Positions 56,199 through 64,000 of a stretch of DNA of 64,000 bases are shown piece by piece. Below the pieces are notes generated by a model. It was not told the origin of the DNA, did not search any database, and saw nothing but the letters and a program-made list of their open reading frames with translations. The DNA comes from a bacterium (lineage in GTDB: Bacteria; Myxococcota_A; Polyangia; Nannocystales; Nannocystaceae), in the NCBI GenBank assembly GCA_024742475.1, contig JANSYI010000011.1:124001-188000 (forward strand), written 5' to 3'. The translations under genes were made by a program, and so were the position numbers. Within the stretch, counting starts at the first letter, position 1; each line of letters starts with the position of its first letter.

Positions 56199-58301
56199 AT
56201 GGCCGACGCGACCTGGCAACAACGACTCGGCGATGCGGTCGACACCGCCGCGGCGGGGCACCAAGGCGATGCCGCGCTGCGCTTGCACACCTACGCTGAC
56301 TGGCTGCGGTCCGAAGCAGATGATGCCCACGGGCTTCGGGTCGTCGACACGCTCGAGGTCCTGCTCGGTCTTCGGCTCGACGCGTCCGCGCTCGCGGCCG
56401 CGATGCTCTGCGGGGCACCACGCGCCTCGTTCCCGAGCGACGTCCCGGCGGAGATTCTCGGCCTCGTCGACGGCGTCGAGCGGCTGCGCAAGATCCAGTG
56501 GGCCAACCTCGAGCGAGAGGCGTCCGAGTCGCTTCGCAAGATGTTCTTGTCGATGGCCTCCGATCTTCGGGTCGTGCTGCTCGCGCTCGCCAGCCGCGTC
56601 CACGAGCTCCGCCGCCTCAAGGACCAGCCCTCCGAGCTCCAGCACGCCGTCGCGTCGGAGACCATGGAGGTCTACGCGCCGCTCGCCAACCGCCTGGGAA
56701 TCTGGCAGCTCAAGTGGGAGCTCGAGGACCTCGCGTTCAAGTGGCTCGAGCCCGACACGTTTCGCGAGATCAAGACGCTGCTGGCCAGCAAGCGAGCGCA
56801 GCGCACCGAGAGCATCACCGCAGTGCTCGCGCTGCTCGAGCAAGAGCTCGCCGATGCCGGAATCGACGCCAAGGTCTCGGGCCGGCCCAAACACATCTAC
56901 AGCATCTACAAGAAGATGCGCCGCAAGAAGGTCGGCTTCGAGGAGATCTACGACGTGTCGGCGGTCCGCGTCATCGTCTCGGAGGTGGCCGAGTGCTACG
57001 CGGTGCTGGGCCTCGTGCACGCGCAGTGGGTCCCCATCGACGGCGAGTTCGACGACTACATCGCCAAGCCCAAGGAGAACTTCTATCGCTCGCTGCACAC
57101 CGCGGTCTTCGGGCCCGACCAGCGCCCGCTCGAGGTCCAGATTCGGACGCGAGAGATGCACGAGTACAACGAGTTCGGGGTCGCGGCGCACTGGCGCTAC
57201 AAAGAGGCCAAGAAGGCCGACCGCCGCTTCGACGACAAGATCAACTGGGTCCGGCAGCTGATGCAGTGGCAAAAGGGCGTCACCGACCCGCACGACGTCG
57301 CGCACTCGCTCAAGACCGACATCTTCGCCGACCAGATCTACGTCTTCACCCCCGCCGGCGAGGTCATCGATCTGCCGATGGGTGCCACCCCCATCGACTT
57401 CGCATACCGCGTGCACACGCAGGTCGGCCATCGCTGTCGGGGTGCCAAGATCGGCGGCCAAATCGTCCCGCTCGAGACCAAGCTCGAGACCGGCGACCAA
57501 GTCGAGATCATCACGGCAAAGACCGGTGGACCGAGCCGCGACTGGATCAACGCCAACGAGGGCCTGGTCCACACCGCCGGCGCGCGTCAGAAGATCCGCC
57601 AGTACTTCCGCGCGCAGCAGCGGGACGAGTCGATCGCCTCGGGCCGCGAGACCGTGGAGCGCGAGCTCAAGCGACTCGGGGTCGACCGCAAGGTCGCCGA
57701 CGTCGCTGCGCTGTACGATCAGCAGCTCGACGACTTCCTCGCGAGCGTCGGTTTCGGCGACATCAACGCCCGCAGTGTCGGCCAGCGCATCCTCGAGCTC
57801 GAGCCCAAGCCCGAGGAGGTCAAGCTCTCCTCTGCACCACGCGCGCCCGAGTCGGTCTCGACCTCGGTCAACGTCGCGGGCGTCGACGACGTGCTCAGCC
57901 GCCCCGCCAACTGCTGCAAGCCCGTCCCGGGCGACACGGTCATCGGCTACATCAGCCGCGGCCGCGGCATCGTCATCCACCGCGACGACTGCCCCAACGT
58001 CCGCGGGTCGGCAGAGCCCGACCGCTGGATGGAGCTGACGTGGGGCAGCGGCAAGGGCGGCCGCTTCCCCGTCCGCGTCGAGCTCGTCGCCCAGGACCGC
58101 GAGGGCCTGCTACGCGACGTCGCCGACGGCGTCGCCAGCGAAGGCGTCAACCTCACCGACACCTCCGTGCGCAGCGACGACATGGGCGCAGCCCGGTTCG
58201 ACCTCACCCTCCAGGTCAAGAACAACACCCAGCTGCTCCGAGTCCTCGGCAAGCTCGAGCGTCTCCGGGGCGTCCGATGGGTTCGACGCCGCAGAGAGTA
58301 G
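56199..58301 (+). CDS. relA: RelA-type (p)ppGpp synthetase, hydrolase-inactive
   Basis: This 700-residue protein has the long RelA/SpoT layout. The N-terminal HD hydrolase domain has lost its ligands (AAMLCGAPRASFPSD where AALLHDVVED is expected). The synthetase domain is intact: GRPKHIYSIYKKMRRKKVGF, YDVSAVRVIV, KPKENFYRSLHT, EVQIRTREMHEYNEFGVAAHW. Its substrate loop reads E283-F-D-D286, the EXDD motif of monofunctional RelA rather than the RXKD of bifunctional Rel. TGS (ADQIYVFTPAGEVIDLPMGA), zinc-finger (RPANCCKPVPGD) and ACT domains follow. It probably senses stalled ribosomes. It is coupled to dus. Confidence 0.95.
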   Translation: MADATWQQRLGDAVDTAAAGHQGDAALRLHTYADWLRSEADDAHGLRVVDTLEVLLGLRLDASALAAAMLCGAPRASFPSDVPAEILGLVDGVERLRKIQWANLEREASESLRKMFLSMASDLRVVLLALASRVHELRRLKDQPSELQHAVASETMEVYAPLANRLGIWQLKWELEDLAFKWLEPDTFREIKTLLASKRAQRTESITAVLALLEQELADAGIDAKVSGRPKHIYSIYKKMRRKKVGFEEIYDVSAVRVIVSEVAECYAVLGLVHAQWVPIDGEFDDYIAKPKENFYRSLHTAVFGPDQRPLEVQIRTREMHEYNEFGVAAHWRYKEAKKADRRFDDKINWVRQLMQWQKGVTDPHDVAHSLKTDIFADQIYVFTPAGEVIDLPMGATPIDFAYRVHTQVGHRCRGAKIGGQIVPLETKLETGDQVEIITAKTGGPSRDWINANEGLVHTAGARQKIRQYFRAQQRDESIASGRETVERELKRLGVDRKVADVAALYDQQLDDFLASVGFGDINARSVGQRILELEPKPEEVKLSSAPRAPESVSTSVNVAGVDDVLSRPANCCKPVPGDTVIGYISRGRGIVIHRDDCPNVRGSAEPDRWMELTWGSGKGGRFPVRVELVAQDREGLLRDVADGVASEGVNLTDTSVRSDDMGAARFDLTLQVKNNTQLLRVLGKLERLRGVRWVRRRRE

Positions 58302-58330
58302 CCCGCGCCGAGACCGCTCCCAAGTTCTGC

Positions 58331-58882
58331 TCAACCGTCCGCGGTCAGGAACAAGTCCACATCCAACACATCCAGCAACGTCCCATCCAGCGCCTCGACG
58401 AAGACCTCCACGTTCACGTCCTCGCCATACACCGAAGCCGGATCCGGGATGAAGATGATCATCTCCGGCAGTGTCGGCCAGCCCTCGGCGTCTGGGATGT
58501 CGGGCACGCGTTGGTGGCGGATGCGCGTCACCTCGGAGCCATCGTCCAGCCTCGTGACGACCAGCTCGACCACGACCTCGCCCAGGTCCGCATCGGGCCG
58601 GAGGCGTCCGTCGACGAAGATGTGAAAGCCGCCTTGCAGCCCCATCTCGACGACCTCTTCTTCGCCGCCCTGGTACGCCACGAACCTCCGCGACTCGGCG
58701 AACAGACCCAACTCGAGCACCCCGTCATCCACGGGCTCGCGCACTTCCATCCCAGTGCTGCCTTCACCCGCCTCGTCACCGGTCGTGTCGTCGCAGCCTG
58801 CCGTCCCCATGCACGCAAAGAGGGCCGCCGCGACAGCGACGACCCTCGAGCGGTGCGGGACGCTCGTCGTCCCGAGCATCAT
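58331..58882 (-). CDS. lipoprotein of unknown function
   Basis: The 183-residue product has a signal SRVVAVAAALFACMGTAGC and a short acidic linker. The mature domain is β-rich (HIFVDGRLRPDADLGEVVVE, LVVTRLDDGSEVTRIRHQRV, VYGEDVNVEVFVEALDGTLL), like a small immunoglobulin-like domain. No catalytic residues are recognisable. It begins 4 nt after the stop of the large lipoprotein gene, with ATGATG offering two adjacent start codons, so the two are cotranscribed. Confidence 0.72.
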   Translation of the reverse strand: MMLGTTSVPHRSRVVAVAAALFACMGTAGCDDTTGDEAGEGSTGMEVREPVDDGVLELGLFAESRRFVAYQGGEEEVVEMGLQGGFHIFVDGRLRPDADLGEVVVELVVTRLDDGSEVTRIRHQRVPDIPDAEGWPTLPEMIIFIPDPASVYGEDVNVEVFVEALDGTLLDVLDVDLFLTADG

Positions 58883-58886
58883 CGGA

Positions 58887-60347
58887 CTACTCCGCGCAGT
58901 TGATGGGCGGACGAACCTGAATCTTCGCCTGCTTCGAGAAGTTACGCCACGCGAGCGTCGCATCGACCGAGTCCTCGGTGACATCGTACAGGTTGCCGAG
59001 GTTGCTCGCCTGCTGACCCTGTCGGTCGCGAATGGACTGGAACAGCACGTCCATGTCGGTGATGTCGTACTCCTCGGGGCACAGCGCCACCGCCTTGACC
59101 CGCAGCTGCACCGAGCTGAGGTCTTCGGCGTCGAACTTGTCGGCACCCATCGCGAGGACGTAGGGGGCGTTCGCTCCACCGCAGCCGTTGCAGCGCGGCT
59201 CGGTGACCGTCGAGTACACGCGGTGGTGGGCGCCGTTGTAGTCGATCTGCTCGCACTTGAGGATGCCCGTGTGAGTCTCGGGGTCGCTGCAGGACTGTCG
59301 GTTGTCGTCGACGATCGCGCAGCGCTGGCGTGTGGTGAACGGCGCCTCGTCCTCACCGGGGAACTTGAAGCACTCGGCGAGGAAGCCGTGGTTCGACCCG
59401 GAGGGACCAAACACGTGGCCCCACGCGCCGTGAGAGATGATGCCCTCGGTCGACTCGAGCGTGACGATGCCGCCCTTGTCCTCGGTCATCTCGATGCCGC
59501 CGAAGTACTTCCAGCCCGTCTCGAGCGACGCACCGTAGAGGTCGGTCTCTTCGCCCACCGACATCTCCGAGGGGCCGAGCACCGGCAGACGGTTGCCCTG
59601 CAGGCGAATGCGCGCAGGCGGGTCGAACGTGATGTCGCGCGGCTGGATCGTCCACAGCGGGCCGAAGCCGTCCTCGGGGATCTGCATGGGCGCGAGCACC
59701 TGCTCGATGAGCGTCAGCGTGATCTCGTCTTGCGAGCCGTCCCCCTTGTGAATCGAGCCCGGCTCGATCACGAGGCTGACGGAAAAGTCCTCGCCGTACT
59801 GCGTGCCCTCGGGGGCCCACGTCAGCACACCGCCGTTTTGGATGAGCTCGTCGGTGATCTTGAAGCCCTGGCCTTGACGTGGCACGTACGCGACGCGCAT
59901 CTGCACCTCTTCGGCCCCGAGTTGGTCCATGTCGATGAACTCGTCGAGCGAGGCGGGCAGCAGGTGCACGTAGTCCCCCTGCACCGTGCCGAACGGCTCG
60001 AGGTCGTTGGTCGGGGTGTTGAAGAGGACGGCGACCTCCTGGCTGTTGGCGATCGCCTCGTCGATCACGTCGACGGGAACGTCGAGCGCGTAGAAGCCGT
60101 CGGCCGTGGTCATCGAGCGCGCCGTGACTTCGACCGACCCGACCGCGAGCGAGACCTCGGCGTGGGCGACCGGGTTGCCGTTGGTGTCGAGCAGCTGACC
60201 GGTGAGCGTGGTCGTGCCTTCGGTCACCTCTTCGTCGACCTCATGCGACTCGGCGTCGGTGCGCTCGGTGTCCGAGCCGTCGTCGCAGCCTGGAGCAAAG
60301 ATGGTCGCTGCGAGAGCAAGGGTCGCGATTCGCTTGGTGATCTTCAT
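58887..60347 (-). CDS. large lipoprotein with carboxypeptidase-regulatory-like domain
   Basis: The 486-residue lipoprotein (signal RIATLALAATIFAPGC, lipid Cys 21) has an early Ig-like carboxypeptidase regulatory domain (LTGQLLDTNGNPVAHAEVSL, ADGFYALDVPVDVIDEA). The middle part is β-rich (GPLWTIQPRDITFDPPARIR). A Cys-containing C-terminal part has CAIVDDNRQSCSD, PRCNGCGG and CPEEYDITD motifs. Function is unknown, probably structural or adhesive. ATG 60347 has a nearby AAAGG site, and a strong promoter is 93 nt upstream. It is cotranscribed with the smaller lipoprotein. Confidence 0.78.
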   Translation of the reverse strand: MKITKRIATLALAATIFAPGCDDGSDTERTDAESHEVDEEVTEGTTTLTGQLLDTNGNPVAHAEVSLAVGSVEVTARSMTTADGFYALDVPVDVIDEAIANSQEVAVLFNTPTNDLEPFGTVQGDYVHLLPASLDEFIDMDQLGAEEVQMRVAYVPRQGQGFKITDELIQNGGVLTWAPEGTQYGEDFSVSLVIEPGSIHKGDGSQDEITLTLIEQVLAPMQIPEDGFGPLWTIQPRDITFDPPARIRLQGNRLPVLGPSEMSVGEETDLYGASLETGWKYFGGIEMTEDKGGIVTLESTEGIISHGAWGHVFGPSGSNHGFLAECFKFPGEDEAPFTTRQRCAIVDDNRQSCSDPETHTGILKCEQIDYNGAHHRVYSTVTEPRCNGCGGANAPYVLAMGADKFDAEDLSSVQLRVKAVALCPEEYDITDMDVLFQSIRDRQGQQASNLGNLYDVTEDSVDATLAWRNFSKQAKIQVRPPINCAE

Positions 60348-60439
60348 GTGACTGACCTTTCGGTCCTTGCAGGAGACATGGGTCGATGTGTCGGACCTTC
60401 TCCGACGTTCGACCACGATGTCCGCGGACCTCGCTCAGC

Positions 60440-60468
60440 AACGTACGGAGGCGCCCCCCCACTGTCAA
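60440..60468 (-). promoter_or_regulatory. σ70-type promoter for the lipoprotein pair
   Basis: On the minus strand TTGACA (60468-60463) is followed after exactly 17 bases by TACGTT (60445-60440). This is a perfect -35 and a -10 with three consensus positions, including the key T-A and final T. Transcription would start near 60433, about 86 nt before the ATG. It is the clearest promoter in the window. Confidence 0.65.
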
Positions 60469-60542
60469 CGAAAAATCGAGGCTCAGGGACCCCAGAAATC
60501 CGCCCCATTGTGGGTCACCGACATGTCTCTATCCGCAACACT

Positions 60543-60584
60543 GGGGGCCTCGACCCCCTAACCCGATCTTGCCCGCTGCGGGCA
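60543..60584 (-). terminator. possible terminator region after recN
   Basis: Two GC hairpins lie just past the recN stop: TGCCC-GCAGC-GGGCA (60584-60570) and GGGGG-TCGAGG-CCCCC (60558-60543). Neither is followed by a proper U-tract, so termination is only suggested. Confidence 0.3.
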
Positions 60585-60597
60585 CATGAACGGACGC

Positions 60598-62307
60598 TCA
60601 CCGTTTCGCCGTGCGTCGGGCCCTGCCTGTGCTCTTGGCGGTCTTCGCGGCTTTGATCAGGGCCTTGGCGTGGTCGCGGGCCGACTGGGTGACCCGCTTT
60701 CCTCCGAGCATCCGCGCGAGCTCCTCGACCCGTTGTGTCTCATCGAGACACACCACCCGGGTGGTCGTGCGGCCCTTGGCGCTGCGCTTCTCGACCCTAA
60801 AATGTGCGTCCGCGAACGCCGCGATCTGCGGGAGGTGCGTGACGCAGAGGACCTGATGCTCCGCGGCGGCACGCTCGAGACGTCGGCCGATCGCCTCGGC
60901 CACCGCACCGCCCACGCCCGCGTCGACCTCGTCGAAGACGTAGGTGGCCACGCGATCTCCAGCCGCGAGGACCCCCTTGATCGCCAGCAGCACCCGGGAG
61001 AGCTCACCGCCCGAGGCGACCTTGCGAAGCGGCGCCACCGGCTCGCCGGCGTTGGCCGAGAAGAGCAGCTCGACCGCGTCTGCGCCGGTGGGCGACAGCG
61101 ACGCCTCCCCCACCTTGACCTCGAGCTGCGCCGAGCGAATGCTCAGCGCGTCGAGCTCGGCCTCGACGGCGCGTGCCAACCCAGGCGCGGCTCGGCGTCG
61201 GCGCTGGCTCAAGGAGCGCGCCGCCTTGGCTGCGTTGCGTGACAGCTCATCGGTGCGCGACTCCAGAGCCTGCAGGTGATCGTCTGCGTTCTCGATCGCG
61301 TCGAGTTCGCTGCGCATCTCCAGCACGCGTTCGAGCAGCTGCTCGAGTTCTACGCCGTGCTTGCGACGCAGCGACTCGAGCTCGTGCAACCGATCCTCGG
61401 CGCGCTCGAGCTCCACGGGGTCGAGCTCGAGCTCGGCGAGCAGGCGCGCGGCCAACGATGCGGCTTCCTCCGCTGCGACGCTGGCGGCGGTGAGCTGCTC
61501 GGCGAGCTCGCCGATCGTCGCCGAGTCGTCCGCCCCCGCCCTCGCCCTGTCCGCGAGCCCACCCAACGTGGACGCCACCGCGCCATCGGACTCGTAGAGC
61601 ACGTGCTGCGCTTCGTGGGCGAAACTCACCCAGTCGCGAGCACCTCGCAGCACGTTCACCCGCCGCCGAAGCGCGTCGAGTTCGCCAGCCTCGGGCGCGA
61701 TGCGATCGATCTCCTCGAGCTGGTAGCGCAGGAAGTCCGCCCGCGCGGCGCCGTCGGCCAAACGCGCGCGAAGGTCGGACAGGTCCGCCTTGGCCTGCGT
61801 CCATGCCTCGTACTTCGCGGCGTAGTCGGCCCGCGCGGCGTCGTTGCCCGCGTAGGCATCGAGCACGTCGAGGTGACGGCCCGTGTGGGTGAGGAAGTGA
61901 TGCTCGTGCTGGCTGCAGATGTCGATGAGTTCCTCACCGAGCGCGCCGAGCACGGCTTGGGTGGTGAGGGAGCCCTGCGCGAAGCTGCGTCCCCGGCCGC
62001 TGCGCGCGACGACGCGTTGCAGCACCAGCGCGTCGTCGTCGTCGGGGAGCCCGTGGTGTTCGAGCATCGCCCGAAGCCGGGCGCGAGACTCTGCGCGTGG
62101 CTCGAACTGCGCGTCGATGATCGCCGACGCGTCGCCGTCTCGCACGAACTCGGCGCGCCCGCGTGCGCCTCGGAGCAGCGCCAATGCCCCGACGATGATC
62201 GACTTGCCGGCCCCCGTCTCGCCCGTGAGCACGTTCATGCCCGGTTCGAACGTCAGCGCAACGTCGTCGAGGAGCGCCAGGGAGCGCACGCGCAGGTACG
62301 AGAGCAT
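60598..62307 (-). CDS. recN: DNA repair protein RecN
   Basis: RecN is an SMC-like ATPase for double-strand-break repair. The 569-residue protein has Walker A FEPGMNVLTGETGAGKSIIV near residue 30, long coiled-coil arms (EEAASLAARLLAELELDPVE, LESLRRKHGVELEQLLERVL), the ABC signature VASGGELSRVLLAIKGVL, and Walker B YVFDEVDAGVGGAVAEAIGRRL followed by HQVLCVTHLPQIAAFADAHF. Length and motif order match RecN throughout. Its promoter is outside the gene toward the NAD kinase gene, 49 nt upstream. Confidence 0.96.
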   Translation of the reverse strand: MLSYLRVRSLALLDDVALTFEPGMNVLTGETGAGKSIIVGALALLRGARGRAEFVRDGDASAIIDAQFEPRAESRARLRAMLEHHGLPDDDDALVLQRVVARSGRGRSFAQGSLTTQAVLGALGEELIDICSQHEHHFLTHTGRHLDVLDAYAGNDAARADYAAKYEAWTQAKADLSDLRARLADGAARADFLRYQLEEIDRIAPEAGELDALRRRVNVLRGARDWVSFAHEAQHVLYESDGAVASTLGGLADRARAGADDSATIGELAEQLTAASVAAEEAASLAARLLAELELDPVELERAEDRLHELESLRRKHGVELEQLLERVLEMRSELDAIENADDHLQALESRTDELSRNAAKAARSLSQRRRRAAPGLARAVEAELDALSIRSAQLEVKVGEASLSPTGADAVELLFSANAGEPVAPLRKVASGGELSRVLLAIKGVLAAGDRVATYVFDEVDAGVGGAVAEAIGRRLERAAAEHQVLCVTHLPQIAAFADAHFRVEKRSAKGRTTTRVVCLDETQRVEELARMLGGKRVTQSARDHAKALIKAAKTAKSTGRARRTAKR

Positions 62308-62356
62308 GCGGCCCTCATAGCAGTGGCCCCGGCGGCGCGCGACCCTTCGAGCCCGG

Positions 62357-63232
62357 CTACAGCGAGCCCGACCAGCCGAGCTTCGCGCGCAACACCTCGA
62401 ACACGGTGGCGCGAGGCGGGACGAGTCGCAGCGGCGTCTCGGCGCGCGTCACGGTGACCGCGTCGCCGACCTGCAGCTGCGTGCCCCACTGACCATCGAC
62501 CGACAGCGTCGCTCCGTTGTCCCCCGCCGGTCCCATGAAACGGACGCGGACCGGACCGTCGGCGGAGGTCACGACAGGTCGGTGCGTGAGGCTGTGGGGA
62601 CAGATCGGCGAGATGACGAGCGTCTGGGTCCCCGCGTCGACGATGGGACCGCCGGCGGCAAGGTTGTAGGCCGTCGAGCCCATCGGTGTAGAGATGATGA
62701 GACCATCGGCCCGGTACTCGGCCATCTTCGAGCCTCGCACCTCGGTGACCAGCTGAAGCATGCGCGGCGACTCTCCGTGCTTGACGTAGCAGTCGTTGCA
62801 CGCCGTCTGGGACTGCACGACCCGGCCGCCGCGCTCGACCACCACCTTGACCCGCAGCCTCGGCTCCCAGGAGAGCTCTCCATCGTACGCAGCCTGCAGC
62901 GCCGCGGCGAGCTCGGAGGCCGCGTATGCGGCGAGGAAACCCAAGGTCCCCAGGTTGATTCCCAGCACTGGAATCTCGGCGTCGGCGACCCAACGCGCCG
63001 TCCGCAAGAGCGTGCCGTCGCCGCCGAGCGCCACCGCCAGGTCGCACGCGGGCACCTCGTCGACGGGCTCACACTCCGGCAGGGTCGCCGCGACGTCGCG
63101 AGGCACGAACGTCCGCACGCCGTGCCGGCTCAGCCACTGCGCAGCCTTGGCGGCCGCCTCGACCGCACGTTCGCCGTCGCTGGGACACAGCGCGACGGCA
63201 CGGACCGGACCGATGGACGCGGGGGAGGACAT
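62357..63232 (-). CDS. nadK: NAD kinase
   Basis: NadK phosphorylates NAD to NADP. The 291-residue protein has the family signature LAVALGGDGTLLRTARWVAD (GGDGT at residues 70-74), IPVLGINLGTLGFLAAYAAS, CNDCYVKHGESPRMLQL, DGLIISTPMGSTAYNLAAGGPIVD and ISPICPHSLTHRPVVTSAD, all diagnostic. Its start codon overlaps the response-regulator stop by 1 nt (TGATG), so it is coupled to it. The neighbouring recN and nadK pairing is common in many bacteria. Confidence 0.96.
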   Translation of the reverse strand: MSSPASIGPVRAVALCPSDGERAVEAAAKAAQWLSRHGVRTFVPRDVAATLPECEPVDEVPACDLAVALGGDGTLLRTARWVADAEIPVLGINLGTLGFLAAYAASELAAALQAAYDGELSWEPRLRVKVVVERGGRVVQSQTACNDCYVKHGESPRMLQLVTEVRGSKMAEYRADGLIISTPMGSTAYNLAAGGPIVDAGTQTLVISPICPHSLTHRPVVTSADGPVRVRFMGPAGDNGATLSVDGQWGTQLQVGDAVTVTRAETPLRLVPPRATVFEVLRAKLGWSGSL

Positions 63233-64000
63233 CAAGTCTCCGGAGCGTACAGGTAGCCCTGGTGTTGGTAGAGGCATATCTTGCCGCCACCCTCCTGCCG
63301 AGCCTGCTTGAGCGCGGCGTCCACGAGGTCGACGAGATCTTGCAGCGAGTGCGTATCGCGGTTGGGATAGAAGGATACGCCGACGCTCACCGACATGGGC
63401 GTACCGCCCACGATCGTCGCGCGCGCGTCCTTCCAGATCCGCTCGGCCACCGAGAGCGCGCCTGGGAAGTGGGTGTTGGGCAGCAGCAGCATGTAGCCGT
63501 CCTCGCCCGCCTCGAAGATGATGTCGATCTTGCGAACGCTGGACTCGATCACGCTGCGAAGCGCGACCTGCCCGCTGCTGCCATCCACGGCCACCCGCAA
63601 ACACGCCAGCGGATCGCTGTAGCGCTCGGCCCGGTCGAACTCCTCCTCCATGCGTCGACGTTGCGCGTCCGCCAGCGGAGTCGTCGGGCCCGCCTCTGAC
63701 GGGGACACTGGCGCGTCGGGTTCGGCGCTCCCCTCGGGGTCCGAGAGGATCTTGCGGGTGCGCAGCAGCGCCTCGACGCGCGCGACCAGCTCGCTCCCGT
63801 CGTAGGGCTTGCCAAGGTAGTCGTCGGCCCCCGACCGGAGCCCCTCGACGCGCGCGTTGACCGAGTTGCGGGTCGAGAGCATGATGACGGGCAGGTAGGT
63901 CGACTGCGTCTTCGCCTTGAGGATGCGGCAGGTCTCGAGCCCGGTCAGCCGCGGCATCACCACGTCGAGCATCACGAGATCTGGTCGTTCACGCGCGAAC
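63232..64000 (-). CDS. response regulator with degenerate GGDEF domain (5' end outside window)
   Basis: The frame is open to the right edge, so the N-terminal receiver domain is truncated. The visible part carries the phosphoacceptor region (DLVMLDVVMPRLTG, with the Asp before V-V-M-P), IMLSTRNSVNARVEGLRSGADDYLGKPY and LVARVEALLR. A linker leads to a diguanylate-cyclase-like domain in which GGDEF is replaced by AGEDG (IIFEAGEDGYMLLLPNTHFPG), with SVSVGVSFYP later. Cyclase activity is unlikely, and it may be a binding or protein-interaction module. Translation is coupled to nadK. Confidence 0.85.
   Translation of the reverse strand, partial: FARERPDLVMLDVVMPRLTGLETCRILKAKTQSTYLPVIMLSTRNSVNARVEGLRSGADDYLGKPYDGSELVARVEALLRTRKILSDPEGSAEPDAPVSPSEAGPTTPLADAQRRRMEEEFDRAERYSDPLACLRVAVDGSSGQVALRSVIESSVRKIDIIFEAGEDGYMLLLPNTHFPGALSVAERIWKDARATIVGGTPMSVSVGVSFYPNRDTHSLQDLVDLVDAALKQARQEGGGKICLYQHQGYLYAPET

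Noticed and set aside
54870..57980. Very long minus-strand open frame of about 1036 codons
   Set aside because: It is antisense to the dus and relA genes, whose motifs are unmistakable. Long antisense frames are expected in very high-GC DNA with few stops. Its product is compositionally biased (Asp/Val/Glu/Arg) with no recognisable domain.

Overview
This 64 kb window is ordinary chromosomal DNA from a high-GC, lipoprotein-rich deltaproteobacterial lineage, most likely a myxobacterium of the Nannocystis/Plesiocystis/Enhygromyxa type (Nannocystaceae). The evidence is a eukaryote-like Ser/Thr kinase, many secreted lipoproteins with long Ser/Thr/Gly/Asp linkers after the lipobox, Myxococcus-type Cys-rich repeats, duplicated AgmX/TonB-like C-terminal domains, and RRM plus cold-shock proteins. 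I see no insertion sequence, prophage, CRISPR array, rRNA or tRNA. One stable RNA gene, RNase P RNA (rnpB), is present.

Layout. 1-4.8 kb: 3' end of a Ser/Thr kinase, VanW-like protein, glycosyltransferase-like protein, XdhC, and a Tae4-type amidase fused to a peptidoglycan-binding domain. 4.9-15.7 kb: envelope and secreted proteins, including two thioredoxin/peroxiredoxin-fold lipoproteins, each interrupted by one in-frame TGA exactly where the first catalytic Cys should be (UGLC and UPAC motifs). Each TGA is followed by a stem-loop with a GGU loop. They are best read as selenoproteins rather than pseudogenes. An ECF sigma factor, a membrane AgmX-domain partner and a pappalysin-like protease lie downstream of the second one. 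15.7-20.8 kb: GT-C membrane transferase and the succinate dehydrogenase operon sdhCAB. 21-25.7 kb: a TIR-like/DUF1566 membrane protein with a DUF4347-like His/Cys protein, a MepA-like endopeptidase and a lipoprotein. 25.7-31.3 kb: a uracil-catabolism (URC) operon (TetR, URC1, URC4, upp, LysR), divergent from a metal-dependent hydrolase gene across two palindromic operator candidates.

31-46.5 kb: Cys-rich lipoproteins, a methyltransferase, an RRM/cold-shock pair, a LURP-one-like protein, an esterase, rnpB, ChaC, a peptidase-ABC transporter operon, a secreted two-HKD phospholipase D-like protein, an M15 peptidase and an FkbM methyltransferase. 46.5-64 kb: housekeeping genes (murJ, truA, carboxynorspermidine dehydrogenase and decarboxylase, dus, relA-type (p)ppGpp synthetase, recN, NAD kinase) mixed with lipoproteins, a degenerate LytM protein and a response regulator that runs off the right edge.

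The most notable content is the pair of UGA-containing redox lipoproteins. Conventional gene calling would truncate or split both. No selA, selB, selC or selD gene is in this window, so Sec decoding must be confirmed elsewhere in the genome.
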